Source: Pseudomonadales bacterium
Lineage (GTDB): Bacteria; Pseudomonadota; Gammaproteobacteria; Pseudomonadales; Pseudohongiellaceae
DNA length: 64,000 nt
Reading direction: 5' to 3'
Assembly (NCBI GenBank): GCA_012103535.1
Contig: WLWQ01000001.1
Coordinates: forward strand, 372,001 to 436,000
Shown piece by piece: positions 7,668-17,908 of the stretch. How positions within the stretch are numbered: the stretch's first letter is position 1; every line of letters begins with the position of its first letter. The position numbers were made by a program, and so were the translations under genes. The notes below the pieces were generated by a model, which did no database searches, was not told where the DNA came from, and was given only the letters and a program-made list of their open reading frames with translations.

Positions 7668-10600
7668 TAGCTGCTCAACTTTCCGATCAGGCTGCCAGAG
7701 ATGAGGCCCTGGATATAGCTCAATCTTTCATTGTTCAGGCTCCAGCGGGTTCCGGAAAAACAGGCTTGTTGACGCTGAGATTTCTGCGGCTGTTGACCGT
7801 GATCGAGCAACCCGAACAGGTATTGGCAATCACTTTTACTCGCAAAGCGGCGAGCGAAATGCGCGCCCGCATTGTGCAGACATTGTTTTGGGCCAAGGAA
7901 GTTGAACAGCAAGCTATCACTATTGAAAATCCTTATGATCAGCAACGCTTCCAAATAGCCTCCGAAGTATTAGACAGAGATGAAGAATTGCAATGGCATT
8001 TGTTAATAAATCCATCCCGCTTGCGCATACAAACTATTGATAGCTTCTGTTACTACCTTGCCAGCCAGCTGCCTGTGTTAAGTCAACTCGGTGGAAATCC
8101 AAACATTTCAGAAGACGTCGACCTCTGTTTTCGAGATGCAATCGAAAACACACTGCTACAGCTCGATGCCGACAACGCCATCAGTGCAGACATTGAGTGT
8201 ATTCAGGTTCATCTCGATAACGACATAAGCCGGCTAGAGCGCTTACTAAAAGATTTACTGAGCAAGCGTGAGCAATGGCTGCCCTATATATTTGAAATAG
8301 GAAATAGCAGTAACGACGCCAGAGCCTACTTACAATCCTGTCTGGACGAGCTAATAAAAGAATCTGTGGTAGAAGCCACCATAGGCTTAGAGCCCTATCA
8401 GGACTCGGTCATTGAGCTAACGAATTTCGCACTGGAAAACCTGCAACAAGCAGAACAATCCCAACACGACAATATCGAAGCACTGTCCACACTGCCCTCT
8501 TTTTCTGAAGATGACATGGAACGTTGGGGTCTGATTGTAAATCTGTTGCTAACTCAAAGCGGCAGTTGGCGTCGGGTAGTCGATAAACGTAATGGATTTC
8601 CCGCCGGGGAAAAGGAAGACAAAGATCGCGATGCGCTGTGCAAATTACGCAAACAACAATTTGCCAAATTGCGAGATCAACTTTTAGATAATGATGATCT
8701 ACTGGAATCCGTAAACTACTTGCGCTTGCTGCCAAAATCTTCGACCGATGATCAGCAATGGGAATTCTTAAGTTCACTAACCCGAGTACTTGCTCAACTC
8801 AGCAGTGAACTCTTGCTTTCTTTTCGTCGCTATCGGGTGATCGACTACACAGAAATAGGAGCTGCGGCTCGAGCAGCTTTAGGCACAGATACTGCACCAA
8901 CTGATTTGGCATTGGCTCTGGATCATAACATCCAACATATATTAGTGGATGAGTTTCAAGATACCTCGCAATTACAGCTCGACATACTGCAACAGTTAAC
9001 CGCTGGCTGGGAACAAGACGACCAACATTCATTGTTCCTGGTTGGTGATGCCATGCAGTCCTGTTACAGCTTTCGCAACGCCAATGTGGGAATTTATTTG
9101 AACGTGCAACAAAACGGATTGCACCAGGTAAAAGTTAAAGCACTGGAACTTAATGCCAATTTTCGCTCCGACGCAGGTATAGTCGATTGGGTAAATAGAC
9201 ACTTCATTACCGCATTCCCCCATGAACCCAATTCATCTCGAGGAGCAGTTCCTTACACAAGCTCGACCGCAGTTAACCCAGCAGCCATTAAAGAACCGGT
9301 CTCTACTGAAATAATCACCTATGGAAATAGCGAGCGACTAATAGCAAGGGAAGCAGAGGCACTAAAAGTTGTTGAGCACATTAAGGCCATCAGAAATCAA
9401 TCACAGCGCGAGAGCATTGCCATACTCGTGCGTAGTCGAGGTCACCTGGACCTAATTATTCAGGAACTTCGCAACAATAATATCGAATGGGAATCCACCG
9501 ATATTGACCGCATGGGTGCAATGCAGATTATTGAAGACTTATTAAGCCTCACCAGAGCACTGCTAAATCCCTATGATCATCTCTCCTGGCTAGCACTATT
9601 GCGGGCTCCCTGGCTGGGATTGCAGTTATTGGATGTACACACCATCGCTCAGCATGCTCAAAACAATAGTGTGTGGGATGCCCTTAACAATCCCGAAGTA
9701 ATAGCTTCTCTCACCGATGATGGCAGAGCGCGCTTGAAAAGTTTTGTCGAAGGCCTTTCCTATGGCATGAAGTATCGATTTCGCACCTCGCTGCGGTATT
9801 TAGTTGAAACCACCTGGTGTTTGCTGCGGGGGCCTGCCGCGATGGCTTCCGGTCGAGACATTGCCTGCGCTGCTCACTATTTCAATCTGTTAAGCGAGCA
9901 AGAGATTGCCGGCAGCCTGGACAATATTGGGAAATTTCACGAGCAGGTTTTTGATTCTTTCATTCCTGCACAAACGCAACGGGTTACTACTAAAGAAGTC
10001 TCGTCAGTGCAGTTGTTAACCATGCACAAAGCCAAGGGCTTGGAATTTGACCATGTCATTATTCCCGGCCTGGCAAACCGACCGAGAAGTGATGACAAGC
10101 CGCTGTTTAGTTGGCTCGAAAGACTGAACAATAATGGACAGAACCGCTTATTCGTATCGGCACTCACCGCAACAGGCGCTGAAGAAGATAGTTTGTATAC
10201 GCTAATGCGTCATGAGAAACAGCATAAAACGATGCTGGAAAACACCCGCTTGCTCTACATCGCCATTACTCGGGCAAAAAAATCCGTAAAACTTTTTGCT
10301 ACCGCTCAATTAAACAGTAAACAGGAATTACAAATTCCATCGCAGAGTTTATTGAATCGGCTGTGGCGGGAATTACAGCGGGAAGCGCTTGAATTGCAGA
10401 TCACTCCACTCGAATCTGTAGCTGCACAATGTGAGTCACCCGGTAATTATTCGGATCCACTGCCTTCTCCCACCCCGCTAAAACGCTTCAGCAATATGCC
10501 AGAGTTGAACGAATCCGAGCGTGGACACTTAATCAAATTAGACAAAGAATCAGATTTCGAAAATCTAACTGTCGATGAAGATCATGCCATAGAACAGGCA

Positions 10601-11116
10601 CTAAGCTCTCAGATTGGCCAGCTGATCCACAACGAACTAGAGCACTACGCAAATCGTGAGGACAAGGCATCGTACGTAGCGGATCTTGCAGAAAACCTGC
10701 CGTATTGGGAATTGCAGATAAGACATATTGCTCCTTCAAAACAAATACTGGAAGAATCTCTGAAATTTATCGCAAGTACAGTTCGGCAAACCGTTTTAGA
10801 AGAATCCCTTGATTGGATTTTCGACAATAAGCAGACCGACTGCCAAAGCGAATACTCGATCACTTCACTGAAGTACGGAAAAATGCAAACCCACATTGTT
10901 GATCGCACCCTAGTAGATTCGAACAATGTTCGTTGGATAATAGATTACAAAACCGGCGTTCCCGGAAATGAAGATGAGTCAGAGTTTATTGAGAAGCAGC
11001 AAACGAAATACCAGCCTCAACTTCAACGCTACAAAGATTTGTTCAATCAATTGGAAACCAGAGAAACCAAAACGGCGCTTTTGTTCACTGCCATTCCGAA
11101 ACTGGTAGAAGTATAG
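7664..11116 (+). CDS. AddA-like UvrD-family helicase with C-terminal nuclease domain
   Basis: Superfamily I DNA helicase of 1150 residues, partner of the preceding AddB-like protein in end resection. It starts at a TTG in the overlap TTGA. Motifs in order: Walker A APAGSGKT (about 26-33), AITFTRKAASEMRARI, HILVDEFQDTSQLQLD (motif II), GDAMQSCYSFRNANV (III), LNANFRS (IV), LLTMHKAKGLEFDHVI (V) and LLYIAITRAKKSV (VI). The C-terminus has a RecB-type nuclease signature, WIIDYKTG. Length fits AddA/RecB-like proteins. It ends close to the convergent hpt gene, with no clear terminator between. Annotators may call it simply UvrD/REP helicase. Confidence 0.92.
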   Translation: MIAAQLSDQAARDEALDIAQSFIVQAPAGSGKTGLLTLRFLRLLTVIEQPEQVLAITFTRKAASEMRARIVQTLFWAKEVEQQAITIENPYDQQRFQIASEVLDRDEELQWHLLINPSRLRIQTIDSFCYYLASQLPVLSQLGGNPNISEDVDLCFRDAIENTLLQLDADNAISADIECIQVHLDNDISRLERLLKDLLSKREQWLPYIFEIGNSSNDARAYLQSCLDELIKESVVEATIGLEPYQDSVIELTNFALENLQQAEQSQHDNIEALSTLPSFSEDDMERWGLIVNLLLTQSGSWRRVVDKRNGFPAGEKEDKDRDALCKLRKQQFAKLRDQLLDNDDLLESVNYLRLLPKSSTDDQQWEFLSSLTRVLAQLSSELLLSFRRYRVIDYTEIGAAARAALGTDTAPTDLALALDHNIQHILVDEFQDTSQLQLDILQQLTAGWEQDDQHSLFLVGDAMQSCYSFRNANVGIYLNVQQNGLHQVKVKALELNANFRSDAGIVDWVNRHFITAFPHEPNSSRGAVPYTSSTAVNPAAIKEPVSTEIITYGNSERLIAREAEALKVVEHIKAIRNQSQRESIAILVRSRGHLDLIIQELRNNNIEWESTDIDRMGAMQIIEDLLSLTRALLNPYDHLSWLALLRAPWLGLQLLDVHTIAQHAQNNSVWDALNNPEVIASLTDDGRARLKSFVEGLSYGMKYRFRTSLRYLVETTWCLLRGPAAMASGRDIACAAHYFNLLSEQEIAGSLDNIGKFHEQVFDSFIPAQTQRVTTKEVSSVQLLTMHKAKGLEFDHVIIPGLANRPRSDDKPLFSWLERLNNNGQNRLFVSALTATGAEEDSLYTLMRHEKQHKTMLENTRLLYIAITRAKKSVKLFATAQLNSKQELQIPSQSLLNRLWRELQREALELQITPLESVAAQCESPGNYSDPLPSPTPLKRFSNMPELNESERGHLIKLDKESDFENLTVDEDHAIEQALSSQIGQLIHNELEHYANREDKASYVADLAENLPYWELQIRHIAPSKQILEESLKFIASTVRQTVLEESLDWIFDNKQTDCQSEYSITSLKYGKMQTHIVDRTLVDSNNVRWIIDYKTGVPGNEDESEFIEKQQTKYQPQLQRYKDLFNQLETRETKTALLFTAIPKLVEV

Positions 11117-11139
11117 AGTGTGCCTTTGCTAGTTAAAAG

Positions 11140-11703
11140 TTACTTGTCGGAATCGGCAACCGCGAAAATGCCCGCAGCATTCCGCAGATAACCCTTATAA
11201 TCCATGCCGTAGCCATACAGATAACGATCCTCAACTTCCAGACCGACAAAGTCTGCTTTAAGGTCTGTAAGTTTACGATCATGAACTTTATCTACCAATA
11301 CTGCTGTGTACACTGCTTGCGTGTTTTGCTCCTGGCAATAGTTGACGATACTTTCGAGAGTAGCTCCTTCATCCAGGATGTCATCGATGACTACAACGAC
11401 TCGACCCTCCAATGAATGTGCAGGATAGTTCTTCCACTGCAAATCGGCACCGCTGGTTTCGCCGCGATAACGAGTGGCATGGATGTAATCGAGCTGTAGC
11501 GGAAATTGCAGCCGTGTTGCGAGCTTGCCAGTTAGAATTAAACCGCCGTTCATTACGCAGATCAGCAGAGGATTTTTAGTCGCAACTTTATCGCTTATTT
11601 GCCTGGCAAGGTCATCTATTGCCGCCTCAACTTCTTTTTCAGAGTGAAGACAGTCTGCACGCTCTGTGACTTTTACAATTTCCTCAGGAGTTATTTCTCC
11701 CAT
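11140..11703 (-). CDS. hpt: Hypoxanthine-guanine phosphoribosyltransferase
   Basis: Purine salvage enzyme that joins hypoxanthine or guanine to PRPP, giving IMP or GMP. The 187 residues carry the PRPP-binding signature VVVVIDDILDEGATLES, the LLICVMNGGLILTGKL loop near the N-terminus, and VDKVHDRK plus GLEVEDRYLYGYGMDY for the purine-binding end. It is the third gene of a nagZ-channel-hpt minus-strand set, with only 11 bases after the channel gene. Which purine base is preferred cannot be told from sequence. Confidence 0.92.
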   Translation of the reverse strand: MGEITPEEIVKVTERADCLHSEKEVEAAIDDLARQISDKVATKNPLLICVMNGGLILTGKLATRLQFPLQLDYIHATRYRGETSGADLQWKNYPAHSLEGRVVVVIDDILDEGATLESIVNYCQEQNTQAVYTAVLVDKVHDRKLTDLKADFVGLEVEDRYLYGYGMDYKGYLRNAAGIFAVADSDK

Positions 11704-11714
11704 CGAAGGACTTC

Positions 11715-12830
11715 CTAGGAATTCGAGCCGGGTATTAGCGCTTCGATCCCGTCGATCGTGGTAGTTGGGAAGGCAAAATCAGCATCATGGGAGTGCACAA
11801 TATCGATAATCTTTAACATGACATCCTGCTTGATTTCATGGAAACGAATCCAGTTCGTCGTTTTAGTAAACGTATAGATGAAAAAATCCAGTGACGAAGC
11901 GCCATAGCTATTGAGATTTACAATGAGAGTTTGGTTGGCGTCTATTTCTTCGTGGTTTTGCAACATAGACTTCACGTCCTCAATAATCGTCCCAACCTTA
12001 GAGGCATCCTGATAGCGCAGACCAATGGTCTCTTTGATTCTGCGATTACTCATACGGGAAGGATTTTCCAGCGCCAAAGTATTGAAGACAGAATTTGGCA
12101 CATAGAGAGGACGCTTATCGAAAGTACGAACAATAGTTAAGCGCCAACCGATACTTTCAACTGTACCTTCGATATTTCGATCGGGAGAACGAATCCAATC
12201 ACCGACCGCGAAGGGTCGATCAAGGTAAATCATTAATCCGCCAAAAAAATTCGCGAGTAAATCCTGCGCCGCAAAACCTACTGCCAGACCACCAACACCG
12301 CCAAAAGCTAAAAGCGCAGTTATTTCTATACCAATTGTGGGTAACGCCACTAGCGCCGCTGAAATTACCACGGATAGTCGTAGCAATTTCGCCAAGGCAT
12401 GGAGTGTGGTTGGATCGAAGCGCGTTTGTTCTGAGCTCGGCTCTTTCTTCAGGTTGTCCAGTATTCTGGCTTCGGCGAGACTAATGAACTGCACTAAAAA
12501 ATAGGTAATAAGTACGATAAAGGTTATCTGGCGCACCAAATCCAGATTGCTGGCAGAGAACAATTCAGTTTGCAGATAACCATCGCTTATTTGTATGGCC
12601 CACAGCAAACCGAAGATCAAGATAAACCAGGAGAGCGGATTGTGGGCTGCTTCGAACAAAGCATCGTCCCAAACGTTTTCGGTTTTTTCTAAGTGTCGAC
12701 CCAGTATCTTGAGCATGCGCATGGCGATATAGCGTACGATCAAGGTAACAGTGACGACTGCAAAGACCTCAACTCCCCAATTAAGCCCACCTAAACTTTC
12801 TAACGAAAACCAATCCACAACCCTTTCCAC
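11715..12830 (-). CDS. MscS-family mechanosensitive channel
   Basis: Small-conductance mechanosensitive channel homologue of 371 residues, longer than E. coli MscS (286) because of extra N-terminal membrane helices. Four or five membrane segments precede the pore-lining TM3, ALLAFGGVGGLAVGFAAQDL, with its Gly/Ala packing pattern, followed by NFFGGLMIYLDRPFAVGDWI, the family's most conserved stretch, and the beta domain (PNSVFNTLALENPSRMSNRR). The cytoplasmic alpha/beta domain ends about residue 365. It would open under membrane tension in osmotic downshock. It lies 15 bases after nagZ and 11 before hpt, so the three are co-transcribed, although no functional link is evident. Confidence 0.9.
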   Translation of the reverse strand: MERVVDWFSLESLGGLNWGVEVFAVVTVTLIVRYIAMRMLKILGRHLEKTENVWDDALFEAAHNPLSWFILIFGLLWAIQISDGYLQTELFSASNLDLVRQITFIVLITYFLVQFISLAEARILDNLKKEPSSEQTRFDPTTLHALAKLLRLSVVISAALVALPTIGIEITALLAFGGVGGLAVGFAAQDLLANFFGGLMIYLDRPFAVGDWIRSPDRNIEGTVESIGWRLTIVRTFDKRPLYVPNSVFNTLALENPSRMSNRRIKETIGLRYQDASKVGTIIEDVKSMLQNHEEIDANQTLIVNLNSYGASSLDFFIYTFTKTTNWIRFHEIKQDVMLKIIDIVHSHDADFAFPTTTIDGIEALIPGSNS

Positions 12831-12845
12831 AACCCTATCCTCTCA

Positions 12846-13877
12846 CTAAGCTGTTATTAACGATTCTACGATTTCTTTTGCTTCTTGCCATTTTGCTTCT
12901 GCGTATAAATTTGCGATTTCAGCTGCTGGCTCGGCTCGCATCTGTGCAATTCTATTATTCGCGGGAATCTCTTCTTGCTCAATCCAATCGGCAACTTCAA
13001 TTGCTGACTGTCGATCGTTGCAAACTAATATCATGTCACAGCCAGCTTCGATTGCCAGCCTGGCACGGTCCACTGCTGCACCTGCAGAGTGTGCCGCGGC
13101 CATGGACAAATCGTCTGAAAAAACTACGCCGTCAAAATTCATTTCGTCTCTAATTTTTTCCTGAACCCAAATTTTAGAATAACCAGCACATTGACTGTCA
13201 ATTGCAGGATATTTAACGTGAGCGGGCATTAAGCCATCTAAGCTTGAAGCAAGTTCAGCAAACACGCGGTAATCATTTTCCAGCAGCTCTTCTCGCGACC
13301 TGTCATCACAGGGAAGTTCATCGTGGGAATCTGCCTCCACCGTTCCATGTCCTGGAAAGTGTTTACCTGTGCATTTCATACCAGCCAGTCTCATTCCATC
13401 AATATAGGATGTTGCCAGCTCAATAACTTCATCGGGATTACTGCTAAAGGCCCGATCGCCAATCACTTTACTAGTGGAAGTACGAAGGTCCAGAACTGGC
13501 GCAAAGCTTATATCGATACCAAAGTGTAATACTTCTGCAGCCATTGCCCAGCCACATAGCTTGGCCTTTTCGAGTCCGGCAGATTTGTCAGCAGCGAAAA
13601 CTTTACCAATAGTATGCAGCGCCGGCAGTCGTAAAAAGCCTTCTCTGAATCTTTGCACTCTCCCCCCTTCCTGATCCACAGCAATTAGAATATCTCCACG
13701 AATTTCCCTTACCGATGTTATTAGCTGTTCTAGTTGTGCAGGTGATTCGTAGTTACGAGCAAATAGAATGAGTCCGCCCACTGCAGATCGTTGCAGAAGA
13801 TCACTTTCGAACTCGGTAAGTACGGTTCCCTCTAGATCTAGCATAAGAACGCCGAGGGTATTGGAGTGATTGTTCAT
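12846..13877 (-). CDS. nagZ: Beta-N-acetylhexosaminidase (glycoside hydrolase family 3)
   Basis: Cytoplasmic NagZ removes N-acetylglucosamine from muropeptides during cell-wall recycling. The 343 residues contain ILIAVDQEGGRVQRF, the KHFPGHGTVEADSHDELP loop with the catalytic His-Asp dyad, and GVVFSDDLSMAAA with the nucleophilic aspartate. Length matches the E. coli enzyme. First gene of the minus-strand nagZ-channel-hpt set. In Pseudomonas nagZ also lies near lexA and topA, as here. A VanY-like peptidase further along in the window may serve the same cell-wall turnover. Confidence 0.95.
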   Translation of the reverse strand: MNNHSNTLGVLMLDLEGTVLTEFESDLLQRSAVGGLILFARNYESPAQLEQLITSVREIRGDILIAVDQEGGRVQRFREGFLRLPALHTIGKVFAADKSAGLEKAKLCGWAMAAEVLHFGIDISFAPVLDLRTSTSKVIGDRAFSSNPDEVIELATSYIDGMRLAGMKCTGKHFPGHGTVEADSHDELPCDDRSREELLENDYRVFAELASSLDGLMPAHVKYPAIDSQCAGYSKIWVQEKIRDEMNFDGVVFSDDLSMAAAHSAGAAVDRARLAIEAGCDMILVCNDRQSAIEVADWIEQEEIPANNRIAQMRAEPAAEIANLYAEAKWQEAKEIVESLITA

Positions 13878-14123
13878 TGCCTAGCTACTGCCTGGAAAAA
13901 TGGGATTATCACAGAAGTTTTAACTAAGAAGAATAGTTTTATAAACGGTTCAAAGGTTTAGATGTCAGTGTTAATTCTTAAACTAAGCTTGTCACAATTT
14001 TCCTGAAATATTGCTTTCTTTTTGTAAAGGAATGTATCTATAGTAGGACCAACAAATGTAGTCAATAATAATGACAGGAGATAAGTAAGAGCAGTCGATT
14101 TCCTTAAACTCGGGGTAACAGTC

Positions 14124-14450
14124 ATGAATAATCTCATGCCTGAAGTATCCGCTTGGTACCAGGATGTTGTTAGCGGAAGTTTATTTGAAGTAGTCGCAAT
14201 CGATGAAGCTAGCGGCACCATCGAATACCAATTGGTGGATGGTGAAGTTGGTGAATATGATTCCGCAACCTGGAAACAACTCTATCTCTCTTCCGCCGAA
14301 GCTCCCGAAGATTGGCGCAGCCCTTACGAACTCAACTCAGAAGATCAAGTTTACTCGGATCAGACCCTGATTACCGAAAACTTCTCCGGCGCCCTGTCTG
14401 ATATCGAACCGGATCTGATGGATTTAGGCGACGACTTTCAGATTCTCTGA
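14124..14450 (+). CDS. DUF6763 family small acidic protein
   Basis: Conserved hypothetical protein of 108 residues, very acidic, soluble. The family core is recognisable: PEVSAWYQDVVSGSLFEVVAIDE, then a short beta region and WKQLYLSSAEAPEDWRSPYE. The N-terminal half looks like a small beta-barrel. The start ATG is preceded by GGGGTAACAGTC. Its place just upstream of lexA is one I recall for this family in other gammaproteobacteria. Function is unknown. A weak GCCC/GGGC hairpin follows at about 14476-14495. Confidence 0.78.
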   Translation: MNNLMPEVSAWYQDVVSGSLFEVVAIDEASGTIEYQLVDGEVGEYDSATWKQLYLSSAEAPEDWRSPYELNSEDQVYSDQTLITENFSGALSDIEPDLMDLGDDFQIL

Positions 14451-14527
14451 ATTCACGCTATTCCTGGCCCATCTTGCCAGCCCTCTTGCGGGCGTGCCTG
14501 TAGTTTAAGCAATCTCCTAAAGTTCTC

Positions 14528-14555
14528 TTGAGATCAACAGATAACTGTATATAAT
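14528..14555 (+). promoter_or_regulatory. lexA promoter
   Basis: TTGAGA (14528-14533), a 16-base spacer and TATAAT (14550-14555), a perfect -10. It lies directly upstream of lexA, and the LexA box covers the -10 element, which fits autorepression. Transcription should begin near 14562, giving a leader of about 35 bases with GGAGAGGA before the ATG. Confidence 0.75.
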
Positions 14556-14560
14556 TACAG
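14545..14560 (+). promoter_or_regulatory. LexA box (SOS operator)
   Basis: CTGTATATAATTACAG matches the LexA consensus CTG-N10-CAG with an alternating AT core. It overlaps the -10 element of the lexA promoter. This is the expected negative feedback of the SOS response. No second box was noticed in this leader. Confidence 0.9.
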
Positions 14561-14596
14561 TTGTCTGCTAACGAAGGGCCTGGAGAGGACTACACG

Positions 14597-15205
14597 ATGC
14601 ACAAGTTAACTTCCCGTCAGGAAGAAATACTCGCCTATATCAAGGACTACCTGCAGGACACAGGTTTCCCCCCAACCCGCCAGGAAATTGCCCACAAGAT
14701 GGGCTTTAAGTCACCTAATGCTGCCGAAGAGCATTTGCGGGCTCTGGCACGAAAAGGTGCCATCGAGATGATGCCCGGTACTTCTCGTGGCCTGCGTCTG
14801 CCCATTAACGAACAATTAGGCTTGCCTATAATTGGCCAGGTCGCAGCTGGCAGCCCAATCCTGGCCGAAGAATCCATCGCCGATTATTGTGATATTCCGC
14901 CGGAGCTGTTTCAGCCAAAAGCGGACTACCTGCTCACAGTTAAGGGTACCAGTATGGTGGATGTGGGGATTTACGAAGACGATTTGCTGGCAGTCCACAA
15001 AACCGATCAAGCCAATAATGGCGACATCGTAGTGGCCCGCATTGATGACGAAGTCACGGTTAAGCGCCTCGAAACAAGTCGCAGCAAGTTCAAATTGAAT
15101 CTAATTGCAGAAAATGCGGAGTTTGATCCCATTGAAGTGGATTTGCGCAGCAGCGATTTTGCAATTGAAGGAATCAGTGTCGGGGTAATACGTCGCAGCG
15201 TCTAA
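14597..15205 (+). CDS. lexA: LexA repressor
   Basis: SOS master repressor and self-cleaving protease, 202 residues, the same length as E. coli LexA. The start is the ATG at 14597 ([15 protein letters not shown]) behind GGAGAGGA; an upstream TTG in frame would begin inside the operator. The N-terminal winged helix ([20 protein letters not shown]) binds DNA. The autocleavage site is Ala84-Gly85 (VAAGSP), and the catalytic dyad is Ser119 (GTSM) and Lys156 (TVKRLE), all at E. coli positions. RecA filaments trigger cleavage. The gene is convergent with topA, with a shared hairpin between them. Confidence 0.97.
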   Translation: MHKLTSRQEEILAYIKDYLQDTGFPPTRQEIAHKMGFKSPNAAEEHLRALARKGAIEMMPGTSRGLRLPINEQLGLPIIGQVAAGSPILAEESIADYCDIPPELFQPKADYLLTVKGTSMVDVGIYEDDLLAVHKTDQANNGDIVVARIDDEVTVKRLETSRSKFKLNLIAENAEFDPIEVDLRSSDFAIEGISVGVIRRSV

Positions 15206-15214
15206 CTCTTATTG

Positions 15215-15236
15215 AAGCGGCACTCTAGGGCCGCTT
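15215..15236. terminator. Hairpin between convergent lexA and topA
   Basis: Perfect 7-base-pair stem AAGCGGC/GCCGCTT with an 8-base loop, 9 bases after the lexA stop and just before the topA stop. On the plus strand it is followed by AATTATTTCTTTTTC, T-rich enough for a factor-independent terminator of lexA. On the minus strand the T run is weak. Confidence 0.65.
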
Positions 15237-15238
15237 AA

Positions 15239-17908
15239 TTATTTCTTTTTCTTCGCTGCTTTTTTTCTTGGCGACTTCTTTTTCGCTGGTTTTTCTATAT
15301 CCCATTTTCCATCGCGATAAAAAGCCTTCCAACCGGTCGCTTTCTTGTCCACTTCGGTCTGAACGTATTGCTCTTTGGTCTTGCGACTGTAACGCACCAG
15401 GGTTTTGTTACCCTTATCGTCCTCGGTCGGCGCATCGAACAAAAAAGTATACTTAGGATCGATTTCCTTTTTGTGGGGCAGCAATTCTTCCACTAGTGGT
15501 GCTCGAGTTTCGCGATTGCGTGGAAATTTGCTGGCGGCCAGAAACAAACCAGAAGCACCATCCCGCAATACGTAATGATCTTCGACGGTTTCGCATTCCA
15601 ATTCAGGCATTGCTACTGGATCCATCTTAGGCGGAGCTGCCTCACCGTTACGCAATAACTTTCTGGTGTTCTTACAGTCTTCACTACTGCAACCGAAGTA
15701 CTTGCCAAAACGACCAGTCTTGAGTTGCATATCAGCGCCGCACTTATCACATTCGATAACTGGTCCGTCGTAGCCTCGAATCTTAAATTCGCCGTGTTCT
15801 ACTTCAAAACCCAGACAATCAGGATTGTTGCCACAAACGTGCAGTTTGCGTTTTTCATCAATCAAGTAGGCGTCCATTGCGGTATTGCATAATTTGCAGC
15901 GATGCTTGCTCCGCAACTGAATGTTTTCCTGCGCTTCTGCTTCTTCCGCCGTATCGGTTCTTATCGCCTCTTCACCTGGAGTAAGGTTTACAGTGCACTT
16001 GCAGCGTTCCTTTGGAGGCAGGGAATAGCCTGAGCAGCCAAGAAATACACCGGTAGACGCGGTCCGAATCTGCATAGCGCGACCGCACTGCGGACAGGGA
16101 ATGTCCGTATCGGTGGGGTCGTTTTTGCGCATGCCGCCTTCTGCGGCTTCGGCTTTGGCTAACTGGCTGGTAAATCCTTCGAAGAAATCGTTCAGCAATT
16201 TCTTCCAATCTTTGTCACCGGACGCGACCTCGTCCAACGAATCTTCCATCTTCGCCGTAAAATCGTAATCCATTAGATCGCTAAAGCTTTCCTGTAGCCG
16301 CTCAGCCACGATATCGCCCATCTTCAAAGCGTAGAAGCGTTTGCTTTCGACCTTTACGTAACCGCGATCCTGAATCGTTGAAATAATGGAGGCATAGGTA
16401 GAAGGACGACCGATGTCCCGCTTCTCGAGCTCCTTTACCAGACTCGCTTCGGTGAAGCGCGCCGGCGGCTTAGTAAAATTTTGGAAAGGTTCCAATTGCT
16501 TCAAATCCAATAGCTGGCCGACTTCCACATCGGGCAGCACCACATCTTCTTCTTTGGATAGCATCACTCTTAGGTAGCCATCGAATTGCATGATGCGACC
16601 TTTGGTACGCAAATGAAATTTGTCTGCAGCTACAGTAATGCTGCTACTAAGGTACTTAGCCGGCGGCATCTGACAGGCGACAAAGAATTGCCAGATTAAT
16701 GTGTATAGCCGAACGGCATCAGGCTCCATTCCCATTAGGGTCTCAGCCTGTACTTTGACATCGGTAGGTCGAATCGCTTCGTGAGCTTCTTGAGCGCCTT
16801 CTTTAGAGCTATAGAATTGGGGTTTCTCCGGCAAATACTTTTCACCGAAGCTGTTTTTAATATGATCGCGACACATGGCTATAGCGTCATCACTTAGATG
16901 CGTCGAGTCCGTACGCATATAGGTAATATATCCAGCCTCATACAGACGCTGCGCCATCATCATGGTTTTCTTCACTCCAAAACCAAGCCTGGTGCTAGCC
17001 GCCTGCTGTAGAGTAGAAGTAATTAGCGGAGGTCGAGCCTTGGAAGAAGTTGGTCGATCGTCCCGTTTTAGTACTTTGAATTCTGTCGCATTTAAAATTT
17101 CAAGGGCGGCATCGGTATCAGCCTTATTATTCGGCCGAAAGTTAGCTCCTTCTTCTTTTATTACCTGACAGCGCAGCTTTGCTGCATCCTTCGTTTCCAG
17201 ATTGGCATAGACTTCCCAATACTCATCCGGAATAAAGGCACGGATCTCGCGTTCTCGCTCAACCACCAGACGCACGGCTACGGACTGTACCCTACCTGCA
17301 GACAGGCCTCTGGCAACTTTGGACCACAGCAGCGGTGATACCATAAAGCCGACGACACGATCGAGAAACCTGCGGGCTTGCTGCGCTTCAACATAGCGCA
17401 TGTCCACATCACCGGGCTCAGCGAAGGCATCTGCGATCGCACGCTTGGTGATTTCGTTGAAGACTACTCGTTTATACCGATCTGGATCTCCGCCAATGGA
17501 TTCCTTCAAATGCCAGGCAATGGCTTCCCCTTCTCTATCCAAATCAGTAGCGAGGTAGATGTTGTCAGCGTTTTTGGCGATTTTCTTCAGCTCATTAACG
17601 ACTTTTTCTTTGCCGGGTAAAATCTGGTAATTAGCCTTCCAGTCTTTATCGGGATCGATTCCCATTCGGGTCACAAGTTGTTGTTTCGCCTTCTTTTTCT
17701 TGTAGGCAACTTTTTCTTCAGGCTTCATCTTGCGGGTAAGAGCCGCCGCGGCCGCACGGGCCTTGGTATCGATCGCCTTACCATTGCCACTGGTGGGCAA
17801 GTCGCGAATGTGCCCAACGCTGGACTTAACCACGAATTCTGGCCCCAAGTACTTATTAATAGTCTTGGCTTTAGCTGGCGACTCTACGATTACGAGTGAT
17901 TTAGTCAT
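15239..17908 (-). CDS. topA: DNA topoisomerase I
   Basis: Type IA topoisomerase that relaxes negative supercoils, 889 residues. The Toprim domain is N-terminal ([18 protein letters not shown] and [17 protein letters not shown]), the catalytic tyrosine sits in [13 protein letters not shown] (about 330), and [16 protein letters not shown] marks the DNA gate. Three C-terminal zinc ribbons follow (CPQCG with CSGY, CKLCN with C-x4-C, CDKCGADM with CSSEDC). A lysine-rich tail ends the protein ([11 protein letters not shown]), known in many TopA to help DNA and RNA polymerase contact. Single-gene unit, convergent with lexA. Confidence 0.97.
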   Translation of the reverse strand: MTKSLVIVESPAKAKTINKYLGPEFVVKSSVGHIRDLPTSGNGKAIDTKARAAAAALTRKMKPEEKVAYKKKKAKQQLVTRMGIDPDKDWKANYQILPGKEKVVNELKKIAKNADNIYLATDLDREGEAIAWHLKESIGGDPDRYKRVVFNEITKRAIADAFAEPGDVDMRYVEAQQARRFLDRVVGFMVSPLLWSKVARGLSAGRVQSVAVRLVVEREREIRAFIPDEYWEVYANLETKDAAKLRCQVIKEEGANFRPNNKADTDAALEILNATEFKVLKRDDRPTSSKARPPLITSTLQQAASTRLGFGVKKTMMMAQRLYEAGYITYMRTDSTHLSDDAIAMCRDHIKNSFGEKYLPEKPQFYSSKEGAQEAHEAIRPTDVKVQAETLMGMEPDAVRLYTLIWQFFVACQMPPAKYLSSSITVAADKFHLRTKGRIMQFDGYLRVMLSKEEDVVLPDVEVGQLLDLKQLEPFQNFTKPPARFTEASLVKELEKRDIGRPSTYASIISTIQDRGYVKVESKRFYALKMGDIVAERLQESFSDLMDYDFTAKMEDSLDEVASGDKDWKKLLNDFFEGFTSQLAKAEAAEGGMRKNDPTDTDIPCPQCGRAMQIRTASTGVFLGCSGYSLPPKERCKCTVNLTPGEEAIRTDTAEEAEAQENIQLRSKHRCKLCNTAMDAYLIDEKRKLHVCGNNPDCLGFEVEHGEFKIRGYDGPVIECDKCGADMQLKTGRFGKYFGCSSEDCKNTRKLLRNGEAAPPKMDPVAMPELECETVEDHYVLRDGASGLFLAASKFPRNRETRAPLVEELLPHKKEIDPKYTFLFDAPTEDDKGNKTLVRYSRKTKEQYVQTEVDKKATGWKAFYRDGKWDIEKPAKKKSPRKKAAKKKK

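Noticed and set aside
14476..14495. Terminator hairpin between the DUF6763 gene and lexA
   Set aside because: Only a four-pair GCCC/GGGC stem with no T run; too weak to list as a feature.
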